Shown: piece after piece, positions 1 through 12,184 of the stretch
Numbering within the stretch: the stretch's first letter is position 1
Layout of the letters: the number at the start of each line of letters is the position of its first letter
Assembly (NCBI RefSeq): GCF_000801105.2
Contig: NC_079515.1
Location: 4,588,001 to 4,652,000, forward strand
Direction of reading: 5' to 3'
Origin: Raphanus sativus
Lineage: Eukaryota > Streptophyta > Magnoliopsida > Brassicales > Brassicaceae
Length of the DNA: 64,000 nucleotides
The notes under the pieces: model-generated
The model's database searches: none
Seen by the model: only the letters and a program-made list of their open reading frames with translations
What the model was told of the DNA's origin: nothing
Translations under genes and position numbers: made by a program

Positions 1-19
1 CGCCATTAAACCAATCAAT

Positions 20-1678
20 TTAACAAGCCTTCTTAAGTGGGGACCCACAAAGACAGCGGTTTTCAGCGAACTCATATGATTTAAAGGTCTGAAGTTGACC
101 ACCATGTGGGATTTTTCCGCAGAGACGATTATAACTAATGTTGAAACGCTGGAGATGTAGCTGGGTCAGCTCCCTAGGAAGCGTCCCGAAGATTCGGTTA
201 TGGCTCAGATCCAACAAAGCCATGCTCTTACCGAACTTGACCTTGGAGAGATCGAACTCAAACAAGTTTCTCGACAGATCCAATTGTACTGTTCTTTTGT
301 TCCCTCCGAAAAACATCGAACCATCTCCTGTGAAACCATTTCCTTTCAGAACTACTGCTTGAAAGTCCATCTTTGACAACGACTCCGGTATTTTTCCTGC
401 AAGAGCAATGTTATTGCTTCAAATATATCAAAATGACACTTTTTTGCCAAAACTGGAGAAATTTGATTTATTAAACTATCAGTAGTAATAATAATAACAA
501 CTTGGTGCTAAAAATAATCAATAATATGATATTTAAAAATAATTCATATTTTAAGAAATCTCAAATTGGTGTACTTTTAGATCCAACATTTAAACCTAAA
601 GTTATACTTCATGTCTATGTTTCAAAATATAAGAGCATCATCAACGTAGATGTCTTGCTATAAGTATCTAATGTATGTAGTAATAATATTGTTTACTTCC
701 ATAATAAAAGAAAACTAAGCAATAGAAAGAAGGCACATTGCATTTGAGGTTTTTAACTATGAGAAATATTTTTTTAGCAGATAGACTTATCACGCCTCTT
801 CCATTCTCGTTTTACTTTTTGAATTTAATTCCATTAATATACTGGTGAGAAACTATGTTAGAGCTTATTGATAATGATGCTCTAAGGTGTTTTAGTGAAA
901 GTACAATGATTATGAAAATATTTAACCTTTTTAGAACGAGTCATAAAAATGTTTACAAAATTGGTCACACAAATATAGAAGGTGGATACAAATTTCAAAA
1001 CTACTAATATGTTGGAATATAAAAAAATTCCTAAACTACTTATATTAGGAAACTGTATAATTGAAAAAAAAGTATTGGTATACCTGAGAGCTTATTGTAA
1101 GAGAAGAAAAGATTAGGGACGCTGCCTACAAAGGAACCGAAAGAGTTCGGTATAGGACCGGTTAGCGAATTGTTGTCGGCCTGAAAGGTCTGAAGCTTCG
1201 GCATCTGAGTAAGCCACCCGGGAACAGGACCGGTAAACTTGTTATAGGAGATGTCTATGTACGTTACGGTTTTGAGCTCTTTGATGTATTCAGGAATTGG
1301 ACCGGAGAGTTTGTTCCACCTTAAGAAGATGAGGAGGAGGTGCTTGAGTTTGGTGATGGTGCGTGGTATGTTTCCGGTTATATTCATGGAACTCATTTCG
1401 AGTGTACGGAGTTCAGGGAGGTCGCCGATCTGGTCCGGGATCTGACCGGTGACGTTGCGGTCGTAGACCATAGAGAATAATGTGACGCGGCCGTTAGTGC
1501 ACTCGATGCCGATCCAGCTTGTACAACAGTCGGTTTGAGGATCCCATGAGGAGAGGAGTTCCGGGTTGTTAAAATGTTTCTTGATTTGAAGGAGGGTGTT
1601 TTTGTCTTTTGAGTTGCAGCTGTAAGATGTTGGGAGAGAGGAGATGAAGAAGATAGAGAGACAGAGAAGGAGCTTCAT
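20..1678 (-). CDS. FLOR1/PGIP-type leucine-rich repeat protein, copy A
   Basis: Secreted plant LRR protein of the polygalacturonase-inhibitor/FLOR1 family, expected in the cell wall or apoplast. Two exons on the minus strand: 1678-1084 and 396-20, with a GT-AG intron in a codon of an LRR (reading NKLSG-KIPES across the junction), the single-intron layout usual for this family. The product is 323 residues. It shows a signal peptide (about 1-20), an N-terminal cysteine cap (TDCCTSW), ten or so plant-specific LRRs with the LxGxIP pattern, and a C-terminal cysteine cap (CLCGSPLKKAC). Family length is about 325-330, so the gene is complete. PGIPs inhibit fungal polygalacturonases; FLOR1 was described as an AGAMOUS-interacting LRR protein. 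Which role this copy has cannot be read from sequence. It is nearly identical to copy B (2804-4198), and both differ more from copy C. Confidence 0.88.
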
Positions 1679-2351
1679 TGTGCTATGAGTGGTTATTTTG
1701 ACGCAGTGAAGCTAACTATATACCAGAGATTTTCATGGTTCCAAAAGCAATATAACTCAATAACTATGTTTGTGTTGGTTCCTAAACACAAGGAAGACCA
1801 ATTCTTCTCCCCTTATTTTGCAAAACATCAACTAAAATAAATGAGCAAAGACTTAGTCGTCTACTACATATATTGTCGGTTCGGAATCTTGGTACGGTTA
1901 GAAGTCCTTCGGTTCAGTACAATGTTTCATCGATCCAATATTCCCGTCTCCCACGTATGATTATTTTAGTATGAAGTGTATGCAATGGTCATATTTCATT
2001 TTTGTGTGCATGATATGAAATGTACCACATATCTCATGTTAAGTAGCCAAAAAGACATCTTACTTCAAAAGTCAATAAATATTTTACTTCGAATGTGAAT
2101 AATTTTTATATATCATGTTATTAAATAATGTGAACGACTTAGGTGTAGTGCGTCGTTCCTCTAATAATTTAAAAGTGATCAAGGAATATTGTAATGTGAA
2201 TAAGATCTTTGATTATAGATCTTTATCAAAAATATTTTTAAAAGACTTCTCATAATTAAAATATTTTATCAAAGTTCTCTGATATAATGGCCAAAATCAT
2301 TTCCAGTTCAGCTAATAAACCCCTGGTATACCGTATACCCACCACTTTAAG

Positions 2352-2637
2352 GCCATCTCCATTGAAGTTTTTTAAGTGGGATTCACACAAATCCCAAAAA
2401 AAAAAATTAATATAATAAAGCAAAAACTGTGAACCTGTATCGTCCAAGCTCTGTCGGACGAACCTGTCTCTTGACTATTCTGCGGGCCCCACGACACGTG
2501 GCGGCCTGCGATAGGTCAGATATTATTTTTTTTTTTTTTTTTTTTTTTTTAAGATCAAACGAAAAAAAAAAAAATTAAAAAATTACTTTTTTGTTCTTGG
2601 AATTCGTGCCCTATGGGTATGACTAATGGAGATGCTC
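2352..2637. mobile_element. Putative PIF/Harbinger-type MITE between FLOR1 copies A and B
   Basis: The ends are inverted copies of each other over about 13 bp (GGCCATCTCCATT at the left; the reverse complement at the right reads GAGCATCTCCATT). TAA flanks both sides (TTAA before, TAAAAG after), which fits the 3-bp duplication of PIF/Harbinger elements. The interior has no coding potential and holds A and T homopolymer runs (about 2395-2570). The family assignment is inferred from end motif and target size only. Confidence 0.5.
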
Positions 2638-2803
2638 TAAAAGCAAAAGGAATGTTATTCTTAAAAGAAAAAAAGAACAAATGATACAACAGCATTGATT
2701 CCTCAAAAGGAACAGTTCATTTGATAAGCAGTGATAATGAACACATTCATCATCGTACAGATAAAACGTAATTATTTGCTATCACGCCATTAAACCAATC
2801 AAT

Positions 2804-4198
2804 TTAACAAGCCTTCTTAAGTGGGGATCCACAAAGACAGCGGTTGTGATCAAACTCATATGATTTAAATTTCTGAAGTTGACCACCACGTGGGATTTTT
2901 CCGCAGAGATGATTGTAACTAATGTTGAAACGCTGGAGATGTAGCTCGGTCAGCTCCCTAGGAAGCGTCCCGAAAATTTCGTTATGGCTCAGATCCAACA
3001 AAGCCATGCTCTTACCGAACTTAACCTTGGAGAGATCGAACTTAAACTTGTTTCTCGACAGATCCAATTGTACTGTTCTTTTGTTCCCTCCGAAAAACAT
3101 CGAACCATCTCCTGTGAAACCATTTCCTTTCAGAACTACTGCTTGAAAGTCCATCTTTGACAAGGACTCCGGTATTTTTCCTGCAAGAGCAATGTTATTG
3201 AATATGATTTATTAAATTATCAATAATAATAACAACTTGGTGCTGAAATAATTAATAATATTATATTTAAGAATAATTCATATTTTAAGAAATCTCAAGT
3301 TAGTGTATTTTCAGATCCAGCATTTTAACCTAAAGTTATAATTCACCTCATATTTTACAAAATATAAGGCGTTTTAGTGAAAGTGCGATGACTAAAAAAT
3401 TATTACTTGTCAGAAATAATATTTAATAATATTTAAATATATTTAACCTTTTCAGAACTAATCATAAAAATGTTTGCATAATTGGTCACATAAATGTAAA
3501 AAGTGCATACAAATCTCAAAACTACTTATATTTTGTAATTAAAAAAACTCTTAAATACTTATATTATGAAACAGTATAATTAAAAAATATATATATATTG
3601 GTATACCTGAGAGCTTATTGTTAGACAAGAAAAGATTAGGGACGTTGTCACCAAAGGAACCGAAAGAGTTCGGTATAGGACCGGTTAGCGAATTGTTGTC
3701 GATCTGAAAGGTCTGAAGCTTCGGCATCTGAGTAAGCCAGGCGGGAACAGGACCGGTAAACTTGTTATAGGAGAGGTCCATGAACGTTACGTTTTTGAGC
3801 TCTTTGATGTATTCAGGAATTGGACCGGAGAGTCTGTTCCACTTTAAGAAGAGAAAGTCGAGGTACTTGAGTTTTGTGATGGTGCGTGGTATGCTTCCGG
3901 TTAGATTCAAGTAACTCATTTCGAGTGTTTGGAGTTCGGGGAGGTCGCCGATCTGGTCCGGGATACGACCGAAGAGTTTGTCGTCTTTGGACATTGAGAG
4001 TAATGTGACGCGGCCGTTAGTGCACTCGATGCCGGTCCAGCTTGTACAGCAGTCGGTTCCAGGACTCCATGTGGCGAGGAGGTCCGGGTTGTTGAAAGAT
4101 TTCTTGATTTGAAGGAGGGTATGTTCTTCTTTTGAGTTGCAGCTGTAAGATGATGGGAGAGAGATGAAGAGTATAGAGAGACAAAGAAGGAGCTTCAT
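2804..4198 (-). CDS. FLOR1/PGIP-type leucine-rich repeat protein, copy B
   Basis: Close paralogue of copy A. Exons are 4198-3607 and 3180-2804, joined in frame at the same LRR glycine codon by a GT-AG intron, giving 322 residues. It has a signal peptide (about 1-19, ending SSYSC), an N-terminal cap with TDCCTSWTG, repeating LxGxIP LRRs, and the C-terminal cap CLCGSPLKKAC. Differences from copy A are concentrated on LRR residues that would face the concave surface (for example around residues 68-75 and 170-185). In PGIPs that face contacts the polygalacturonase, so divergence there could mean changed specificity; this is inference. No frameshift or stop was found. Confidence 0.88.
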
Positions 4199-4416
4199 CG
4201 TGAATTGTGATTTGAGTGGTTGTCTTGACGCAGTGAAGCTACTATTATAACAGAGATTTTGATGGTTCCCAGAGGAATAGAACGGTTTTTTGTTTGGATC
4301 CTAAACACAAGGAAGACTATTTCTTCTCCTCTTATTTGATAAGCAGTGATAATTAACACATCATCATACATATAAAGACATAACTATTTGTTACCACGCA
4401 CGCCACTAAACAAAAT

Positions 4417-5629
4417 TTAACAAGCCTTAAGAGGGGTCCCACAAAGACAGAGGTTGTGAGAGAAAGCTGATGGATCAAAGGTCTGAATGATACCACCATG
4501 TGGGATTTTTCCGCAGAGCCGATTGTAACTAACGTTGAAATGCTGGAGGCGTAGCTTGCCCAGCTCCCGAGGCAACTTCCCGAAGATTCTGTTATGGCTC
4601 AGATCCAGCGAAAGTATGCTCCTCGCGAACTTAACCTTGGAGAGATCGAACTGAAACATGTTTCTTGACAGATCCACTCGTATTGTTGTTTTGTTCCGTC
4701 CGAAAAACATCGAACCATCTCCTATGAAACCATTTCCCGACAGATCTACTGCGTTGAAGTCGTATTTTGACAACGATTCCGGTATTTTCCCTGCAAGACA
4801 AATTTACTAAAAAAAACTACTTTATCTAAAGATTTGAAACCATATAAAATTATTTTTTCTGTAATTTATTAATTTTCTATACAAGTGTCTGTAGCTTGAT
4901 CTTTAAAAATTATTAAAAAAAACGCAAGTTAAAAATAGTGAATATTTGACAAATTTATAATTAAGAAAGTAAAAAGATTAAATAATTAAGAAAGTAAAAA
5001 GATTAAAACAAACAGTGTTGGTTACCTGAGAGTTTATTGTTAAACAAGTAGAGATTAGGGACGTTGCCTACAAAGGAACCGAAAGAATTCGGTACAGAAC
5101 CGGTTAGCCTATTGTCGTTGATCTGAATGGCCTGAAGCTTCGGCATCTGTGAAAGCGAACCGGGAATAGGACCGGTAAACTGGTTAAAGGAGAGGTCCAA
5201 GAACGTTACGTTTTTGAGCTCACTGATATAATCAGGAATTGGACCGGAGAGATTGTTCTGCTTTAACCGGAGGAGGTCGAGGTTCTTGAGTTTAGTGATG
5301 GTACGTGGGATGTTTCCGGTGAGATGAGTCAGGAAACTGAAATCAAGTGTGCGGAGGTCAAGAAGGTCGCCGATCTGGTTTGGAATCTGGCCGGAGAGTT
5401 CGCCGGAGGAGATAGTGAGGCCTGTGACGCGGCCGTTAGTGCATTCAACGCCGGTCTAGCTGGTACAACAGTCGGTTCCAGGGTTCCAGGAGGAGAGGAG
5501 CGATGAGCTGTTAAGAGATTTCTTGATTTGAAGGAGGGCATTTTTGTCGTGTGAGGTGCAGCTGTAGGAAGATGGGAGAGAGATGAAGAATATGGCGAAG
5601 AAGATAGAGAGACAAAGAAGAAGCTTCAT
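4417..5629 (-). pseudogene. FLOR1: FLOR1-like gene, copy C, with a premature stop
   Basis: Exons 5629-5026 and 4790-4417 join in frame and would give about 325 residues, but codon 58 is TAG (minus-strand bases 5458-5456) where copies A and B have TGG, the conserved tryptophan of the CCTSW cap. No other stop or frameshift was found over the remaining 268 codons, the splice sites are intact, and the C-terminal cap CLCGTPLKAC is present. Of the three copies this one looks closest to Arabidopsis FLOR1 as I recall it (for example SKYDFNAVDLSGNGF and RNKTTIRVDLSRNMF). The likely reading is that the ancestral orthologue was silenced recently while the A/B pair survives. A sequencing error or RNA editing cannot be excluded from this sequence alone. 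Confidence 0.8.
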
Positions 5630-5640
5630 CGTGGCTCGAG

Positions 5641-8242
5641 TGGGTTACTTTGACGCATCGAAGCTACTGCTGATATATAAAGGGAATAAAATGAATAAAT
5701 CTTCTCCATTTAAACCTGTCCCATTTAGAAACCACACCATTTAAAACCTGAACTAATTTTGATCCATTTATTTTGTTTAAAGATTTAGTAAGGTTATACA
5801 TACATTCATTCTTACATAATTACATTGGTCCATTTAGATTTTGTGAAGGATCATTTAAAGTTGTACTCATTTTAATCATATACAAGTTTTAAATTAAAAT
5901 TTTAAACCAATTTTAACATTAAAAAAATTTTAAAAATATATTTCAAGAATGTTTTTTTTTCAAAAGATGTTTTGGTTTATTTTAAAAAGTTTGTAACAAA
6001 AAGTTTTCAAAAAGTTGAAAACTAAATTTTGAAATTTTAGTTTACATTTTTTTGAAAATATGTATAATTAAATATATTTTGGTAAATGGGTTAATAAAGT
6101 CGTAATAAAACAAATTAGTAAAAACTGTTAAGTTGTATAAATCTAAATAATTATTTATTTAAATTAATATAAATAAAATCTATAAATAAAATATTTTTGA
6201 TATTTAAGATTATTATTGGTGGAGAGTATCTGAAATAAATTTCATATATATGTATATGTAGATATTTATATTTTAATATGAATATTTTAAGGATTTTCAT
6301 GTATCAATTATATTAAAAGAGAAGTAATGACTTCTCATCCATGTGTGATATTTAATAAAATAGACTCTTATTAGAAATCATAACTCATTCATTTATTAAT
6401 GATATATACATAGATATATTTGTTTCTTTAATAAATTATGAATAGATATTCCTAGATTTTCTCTTAATTACATCCAAATAAAATATTTTCAAATCTATTT
6501 ATTTACTATATAAATATATATTCGTATTTATTTAAAATATTTATGTTATAATTCGTTTTTCACTTTACAAATCTTTTAAATATTTAATTAATTTTGTAAT
6601 TAATAATAGACTAGATGTATATTTCTTTATTAAAATAAACATTTTAAGTATCTAATTTATTTTGTAATTATATTAAACCCATGTACAATTTTGTATTAGT
6701 TTATGATATAAATTTATATAATATTTTTCAATTAAATTTTTGATTTCTAACAATTGAAATTTATTAATATTTTTATTACATGATTGAAAAATATGTCATC
6801 AATATGAACAATAGGTCTACAAATGCTATTTTAAAAGTGTATTCAATTTGTATTTTAAGTGCTACTTTAAATGTTATTAAATATAATAGATGGTTTTATT
6901 TCATATTTCAATAATAGAAGTATATGACTATTTCGTTTACAAAAATATAATCAAGTTTATTTTATATAAACCATATTCATATACTATTCATTAATGTGAT
7001 TGTTTTGTATCTTTTATCTTGTGCAATTTTGAAAATGCAATAGATATTATACCAATTTTTGTCATTAGCATAAATTACAATTATTCAGTCAAATATTTAA
7101 ATCATACAAATAATTCGATTAACATATATGTATGATCAAAACCTAAAATACAAATATACTTTTAAGGAAATTAATATCTAAGTTAATATTAATTTGAATG
7201 AATTTTATCGTAAATATCAGAGAATATAATATTGTAATTAGTGTGTTCATGTTTTAATAAACGAGATATCACTAATAATTTGAAACAAAAATTATAGCTG
7301 ATTAGTGTCAAGTTTACATGGGGATTTTATATATTATATTACATGAATATATAAAAAAATATTTTATAATATTTCTTCAATATTATATTACATGAATCCC
7401 CATTCATGTAATATTATAGCTGATTTATAAATGAATACCTGTGCATGAGCACGTGAAATTCAGTTAAAAATTATCTTAACTATTTTTAATTATATATATA
7501 CACCTATATATTTTGAAAATTATTAGATATTCACTTTTTTATTTATGTTTTAGCGAAAATATAAAGTAGGAAAAAATAAATTCGTTTTTGTATATACAAA
7601 ATCTATATATTTTATAGATATTTCCTTTTACTATATATATGGGTTTATAAAATAAATAAACTATAATAAAAAGATAATTAAAGCTTTATTAATAAAAAGA
7701 AACTAAACAATTTTTAGTAATGATAATTAGGTATAACTAAAATTAATTCATTAAGGGTATTCACGTAATCAACCATCATGAGAATCAACGTAAGCGTGAC
7801 ACATATGAAACTGACTTTTCAAATAATATTATAGAGATAGCCCTAAGCTTCCAATTAATCATTTACTGTACTTAATTATTACTAAAGAATAATTTATTTG
7901 TCTCGCATCAATTCTTATTAAAGAATATAAACGTGATTTTTCATACCTGGCGGGAATATATACATTGTACGAGCTTACATATATATTTTAGTATTAGAAT
8001 AACTTTTTCAAAAATATTTTTAAAAGACTTCATAATTAAAATAGCTTAAATAGAAATAATAGAAAAGGACTGAAAGAAAATAGTATCACACACTTGTAAT
8101 TAGATATCAATTTTATCATTTAAAAAATAAAATAATTTTATTAATATTTGAATTTTTTTTTTAAACATTTGGAGTTCTCATTACTAATACATTCTTCCTC
8201 TCCACTCAAGATCTGTTACCTCTCTTGAAACTTGAATTAACC
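5641..8242. other. AT-rich intergenic region without recognisable genes
   Basis: About 2.6 kb of very AT-rich DNA with no exon-like reading frame. A short segment at about 8000-8046 repeats one at about 2225-2271 (both contain TATTTTTAAAAGACTT followed by CATAATTAAAATA). Around 7320-7420 there is an imperfect palindromic stretch built on TATTACATGAAT. The last few hundred bases should hold the promoter and 5' UTR of the phospholipase gene. Confidence 0.6.
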
Positions 8243-10040
8243 ATGAATCGTAGTCATCTGAAAATGGCAGCCGGGAGACATTCCGTCACTATTCTACTTC
8301 TCATGAGCTACTTACTAGTTTCGTCTCAGTCTCTACATGTCGAAAATATACAGAAACCCCACAATATTGATGGTCGGATCAAAACCATAGTCGTTGTAGT
8401 CATGGAGAACCGGTCGTTCGACCATATCCTTGGTTGGCTAAAATCAACCCGACCCGAAATCGATGGGCTAACGGGCAAAGAGTCCAACTCTCTCAACATC
8501 TCCGACCCGAACTCGTCCAAAGTCTTTGTCTCAGACGACGCCGTTCACGTCGACATGGATCCGGCCCATTCTTTCCAGGCAATCCAGGAACAGATATTCG
8601 GGTCGGACGATACTACCCTCGACCCGAAAATGAACGGGTTCGCACAGCAAGCAGAGAAAACACAACGCGGAACGGCAAAAACCGTGATGAGCGGATTTAA
8701 ACCGGAAATTCTACCGGTTTACACTCAGTTAGCGAACGAGTTCGCAGTTTTCGACCGGTGGTTCGCGTCGGTCCCGTCTTCTACGTTACCGAACCGGTTC
8801 TACGTCCACTCGGCTACCTCCCACGGCTGCTCAAGTAACATCAACAAAGGCCTAATCCAAGGCTTTCCACAAAAGACGATCTTTGACTCGCTGGAAGAGA
8901 ACGACGACCTCAGCTTTGGGATTTATCACCATAACATCCCAACCACTCTCTTCTTCAAGTCTCTTCGGAAACTTAAACACTTGGTCAAGTTCCACAGCTA
9001 TGCAGGCAAGTTCAAGCTCGACGCGAAGCTCGGAAGACTACCTAGCTACACCGTCGTAGAGCCGAGGTACTTCGACGTCGATGGGTTCCCGGCGAACGAC
9101 GATCACCCGTCGCATGACGTGGCGGAAGGGCAGAGGTTCGTGAAGGAGGTTTACGAGGCGGTGAGGAGTAGTCCACAGTGGAAAGAGCTGGCTCTGATCA
9201 TCACTTACGACGAACACGGTGGATTCTTTGATCACGTTCCGACTCCGGTTGAAGGTGTGCCAAATCCAGACGATATCATTGGGCCTGGCCCGTTTTATTT
9301 TGGGTTTGATCGATTGGGGGTTCGGGTTCCTACTTTACTCATCTCTCCCTGGATCGACAAGGGTACTGGTAAGTTGTATAATATTCCCAAACACACAACT
9401 TTTTTTTTTTTTTTGTGAAATCCAAACACACAACTTGCTCGGTTCATTGTGTTGTTGATTTGAGCTACAGCATATATTTTTGATGTTTTGTCAGTGATAC
9501 ATGAACCAGACGGTCGTACGTCAAACTCACAGTATGAGCACTCTTCAATTCCGGCGACAGTCAAGAAACTATTCAACTTAAAGTCAAACTTTCTGACGAA
9601 GAGAGATGCTTGGGCTGGCACTTTCGACAAGTATTTCTATCTCCGAGACTCTCCTCGTCAAGATTGTCCAGGTCTATCTATCTTTTTTTCACCTTATCAT
9701 TGTTGAAACATCTAACATGTAAAAACTCGTAAACCCCGTGAATACAGAGACACTAGCAGAGGTGAAAGGATCTCTGAGGCCATGGGGACCGAGAGAAGAC
9801 TCAGGGATCTCGGAGTTCCAAATGGAACTGGTCCAGCTCGCATCCCAGCTCGTGGGAGATCATCTCTTGAACTCATATCCGAACATAGGCAAGAACATGA
9901 CAGTGGGGAAAGCCAACAAGTACGCAGAGGATGCTACTCTTAGATTTCTAGAAGCGGGTAAGGCAGCCATAAAATCAGGAGCTGATGGACACGCCATTAT
10001 GAATATGAGACCGTCTCTCACGACTCGAATCAGTCAATAA
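8243..10040 (+). CDS. Non-specific phospholipase C (NPC1/2/6-like)
   Basis: Hydrolyses phospholipids such as phosphatidylcholine to diacylglycerol and a phosphorylated head group. Exons 8243-9368, 9495-9671 and 9748-10040 give 531 residues, the usual NPC length (510-540). Start chosen at the ATG at 8243; a second in-frame ATG eight codons on would also keep the hydrophobic signal peptide (about residues 12-30, [11 protein letters not shown]). Phosphoesterase-family motifs are present: ENRSFDH near residue 56, TLPNRF, and [11 protein letters not shown] in the C-terminal half, whose acidic and histidine residues are the presumed catalytic set. The signal peptide points to the NPC1/NPC2/NPC6 branch rather than soluble NPC3-5. 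I recall no NPC gene at this position in Arabidopsis, so it may have moved here. Confidence in the family is high; the exact orthologue is open. Confidence 0.92.
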
Positions 10041-10384
10041 CTATATCAAGATATACTGATGGTTCCCTTTTCGTCACGATAGTAACAAATCTAAACAATG
10101 GTAGAGAGAAAATATATTGTGGTTCTCTTCTCGCTTATTCTAATAACTGAAACAAACACACCTAATGTTTGATTTGGATGATCTATGTATCTGTAATGAG
10201 TGAAATTTCGTTACACTGTTGCTGTGTGTTGTCGAGACAGAAACAATACAAAAGTTCAAACAAGTGGATATCAGAGATCCCCCACCAAGCGAAAAAAGAA
10301 TGTGATTCTTAATAAAGAACAAATGATACAACAACAAGAGGAGATTTAAGACATTTACATGAAAGACCCCTTCCCTTTCTGGTG

Positions 10385-12184
10385 TCACCATGACTCCTTC
10401 CACTCTACTCTATCAAGACCGTCGACGATAGCCCTGCGAAACTCATCATTGTGCAGAATAAAGGAGGAGACGTGTCCACCTGTAACCCACCTCACTTCTG
10501 AACCAGGCCACGCCTTTTGAAGCTCCAACACAGAGTGCTTCGGTATGTATCCATCATCCTATACAAATCATTTAAAAGATTAGATTCAGCAGCAGCAATG
10601 TGTCTCCAAACTGTTGAAATTGTATACTTACAGTTGCGGCAACAAAGATGACAGCATCAGGGTTTTTGGGGATAGGGAAGCGAGTGACATCTGTGAGGGA
10701 GAGAACAGTTCTCATCCTCTCTCTGACTTCATCAAGAGTCATCGTGATCTCCTGCGCTGCAAGTTCTTCCCTCAGTGCCTCCCAGGCCGTTCCATACTTT
10801 AGTATTCCTTCGCAGAATGCAACAACTGCAGAGTGCGGAGACAGGAAAGGAAGTGTTGCAACTGGTGTTGGATGAAGCGATCCAACCATCGAAGCATGTA
10901 CTCCTCCTTCATATTATTAACAAGAGTTTTCAAAATACAAGTGAATGCATGGAACAAGTCTATCAATACATGGAGATGCAATCACATAGATCCCTCAGAT
11001 GAATGTAACCATGGTTCTCTTTCATACACACCAACAAAACAAATAACAGTCTAATCCTCCTAATACTTGAACCTAAATCTATCAGTTGGAGAAGCTCATT
11101 GAGGAAAGGGGAACTAATGCTAATGCTTATTACTAAAAGGTGGTTAGTAAAAGCTCGCAATTAGTTCAAAAAGCTTACCCATACTAAGGCCACAAACACC
11201 CATCTTTCCAAAGCCTTCCTCAGTGTCAAGCCAGTGAAGAAGACTGCGGGACTCATCAATCGTTGCCCTCCCAAGTAAAAGAAGATCACTAACACAGAGA
11301 AGCCTCGCTCCACGTTGTAGAAACGGACGCCTTCGGCCATATAAAGGGCTGCAGAGTGGCATTCATTATCTATGTTCGATCAAAAAAAGCATGGCAAAAA
11401 GCTTCAAAAGCGGCCAACGCAAAACGCTTTCTAGAAAAAGAGAGAGTCTCATTCATTACCTTTCCAGCACCATAGTCGCAATGTTTTGCTTCACCAAAGG
11501 CCCTCCCAAACGCAATCTCCTATCATATGTATGATCTCCTGTGCCTACCACAATGCAAACCATAATAATTAAAAAAATAAATAATATATCATCTTTACAA
11601 AACTATTAGAGCATGATTAACCCGGTTTCTTAGCCACGACTCTTATATATTTTATTTAAGAGACGTTCTTAGCTCCCGAATCTAAGAACCTTAGCTCCCG
11701 AATCTAAGTACGCCAGTTAAGAGACCGGGGTTAATCATGGTCTAGGAGTAACTGACATGTATATCATATACACATTTGAATCCGTTACCACGGCGTTGTC
11801 GTTACCTGCGAGATGAACGACACAAGACATCTTCTGGGGAGGAACGTTTTTGGGAACAAGCCAAGCGACTCTCGCGGTGCGAGACTCGGGGGGCAACGCA
11901 GCGGTGAGCTCGTCGTCGCAGGGAGTCTGGAAAACGCCTTCTCTGAGACGAGCAGTCTTGGTTTCCCAGACGGTCCTCCACACGGGGCGGACAAGCGGCG
12001 GAGGCCAGTTGTGACCTTCGACGTACATAGGGAAGAGCTGCTTGGCCATCCGCTCGAGGAGCTCGAGCTTGGGACCGCCCCAGCCTCGGGAGAAGAAGGG
12101 CGGGGTGATCCTCGTGCGGTGCATGAAGGCTCCGTAGACGTGGTCGATTACGTAGTGGAGCATTCCCAATCTGACGGATACCAT
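10385..12184 (-). CDS. Alpha/beta hydrolase, ABHD18/DUF2048 family (AT3G12150-like)
   Basis: Five exons on the minus strand: 12184-11806, 11544-11460, 11348-11179, 10906-10632 and 10558-10385, all GT-AG, giving 360 residues. The protein has an N-terminal family-specific segment (residues 1-90, with LHYVIDH and WRTVWETK), an oxyanion-type stretch reading HLAGTGDHTYDRR across the first splice junction, the nucleophile elbow GLSMGG across the third, a late aspartate (DDGYIPKHS) and a histidine in GGHVSSF, so a Ser-Asp-His triad is plausible. The substrate is unknown for this family. A palindromic MITE (11609-11742) sits in intron 1. It converges with the phospholipase gene, with about 340 bp between stop codons. 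Confidence 0.9.
11609..11742. mobile_element. Palindromic MITE in intron 1 of the hydrolase gene
   Basis: Inverted ends of about 25 bp: left GAGCATGATTAACCCGGTTT, right end reverse-complemented GACCATGATTAACCCCGGTC. The interior has two direct copies of AGCTCCCGAATCTAAG (about 11671-11708). The flanks are TTA on the left and TAG on the right, so a TA or degraded TTA target duplication is possible. There is no coding capacity. Confidence 0.6.

Larger units (their letters stand above)
1..5640. repeat. Tandem array of three FLOR1-like genes
   Basis: Three head-to-tail copies of the same two-exon gene lie on the minus strand (20-1678, 2804-4198, 4417-5629). The similarity continues into noncoding DNA: the 3' flank of copy B (about 2725-2803) resembles the 3' flank of copy C (about 4338-4416), and the first 19 bases of the window match the same place next to copy B, so the array may continue to the left. 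Copies A and B form a recent pair, and their introns are also alignable in stretches. Confidence 0.85.
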
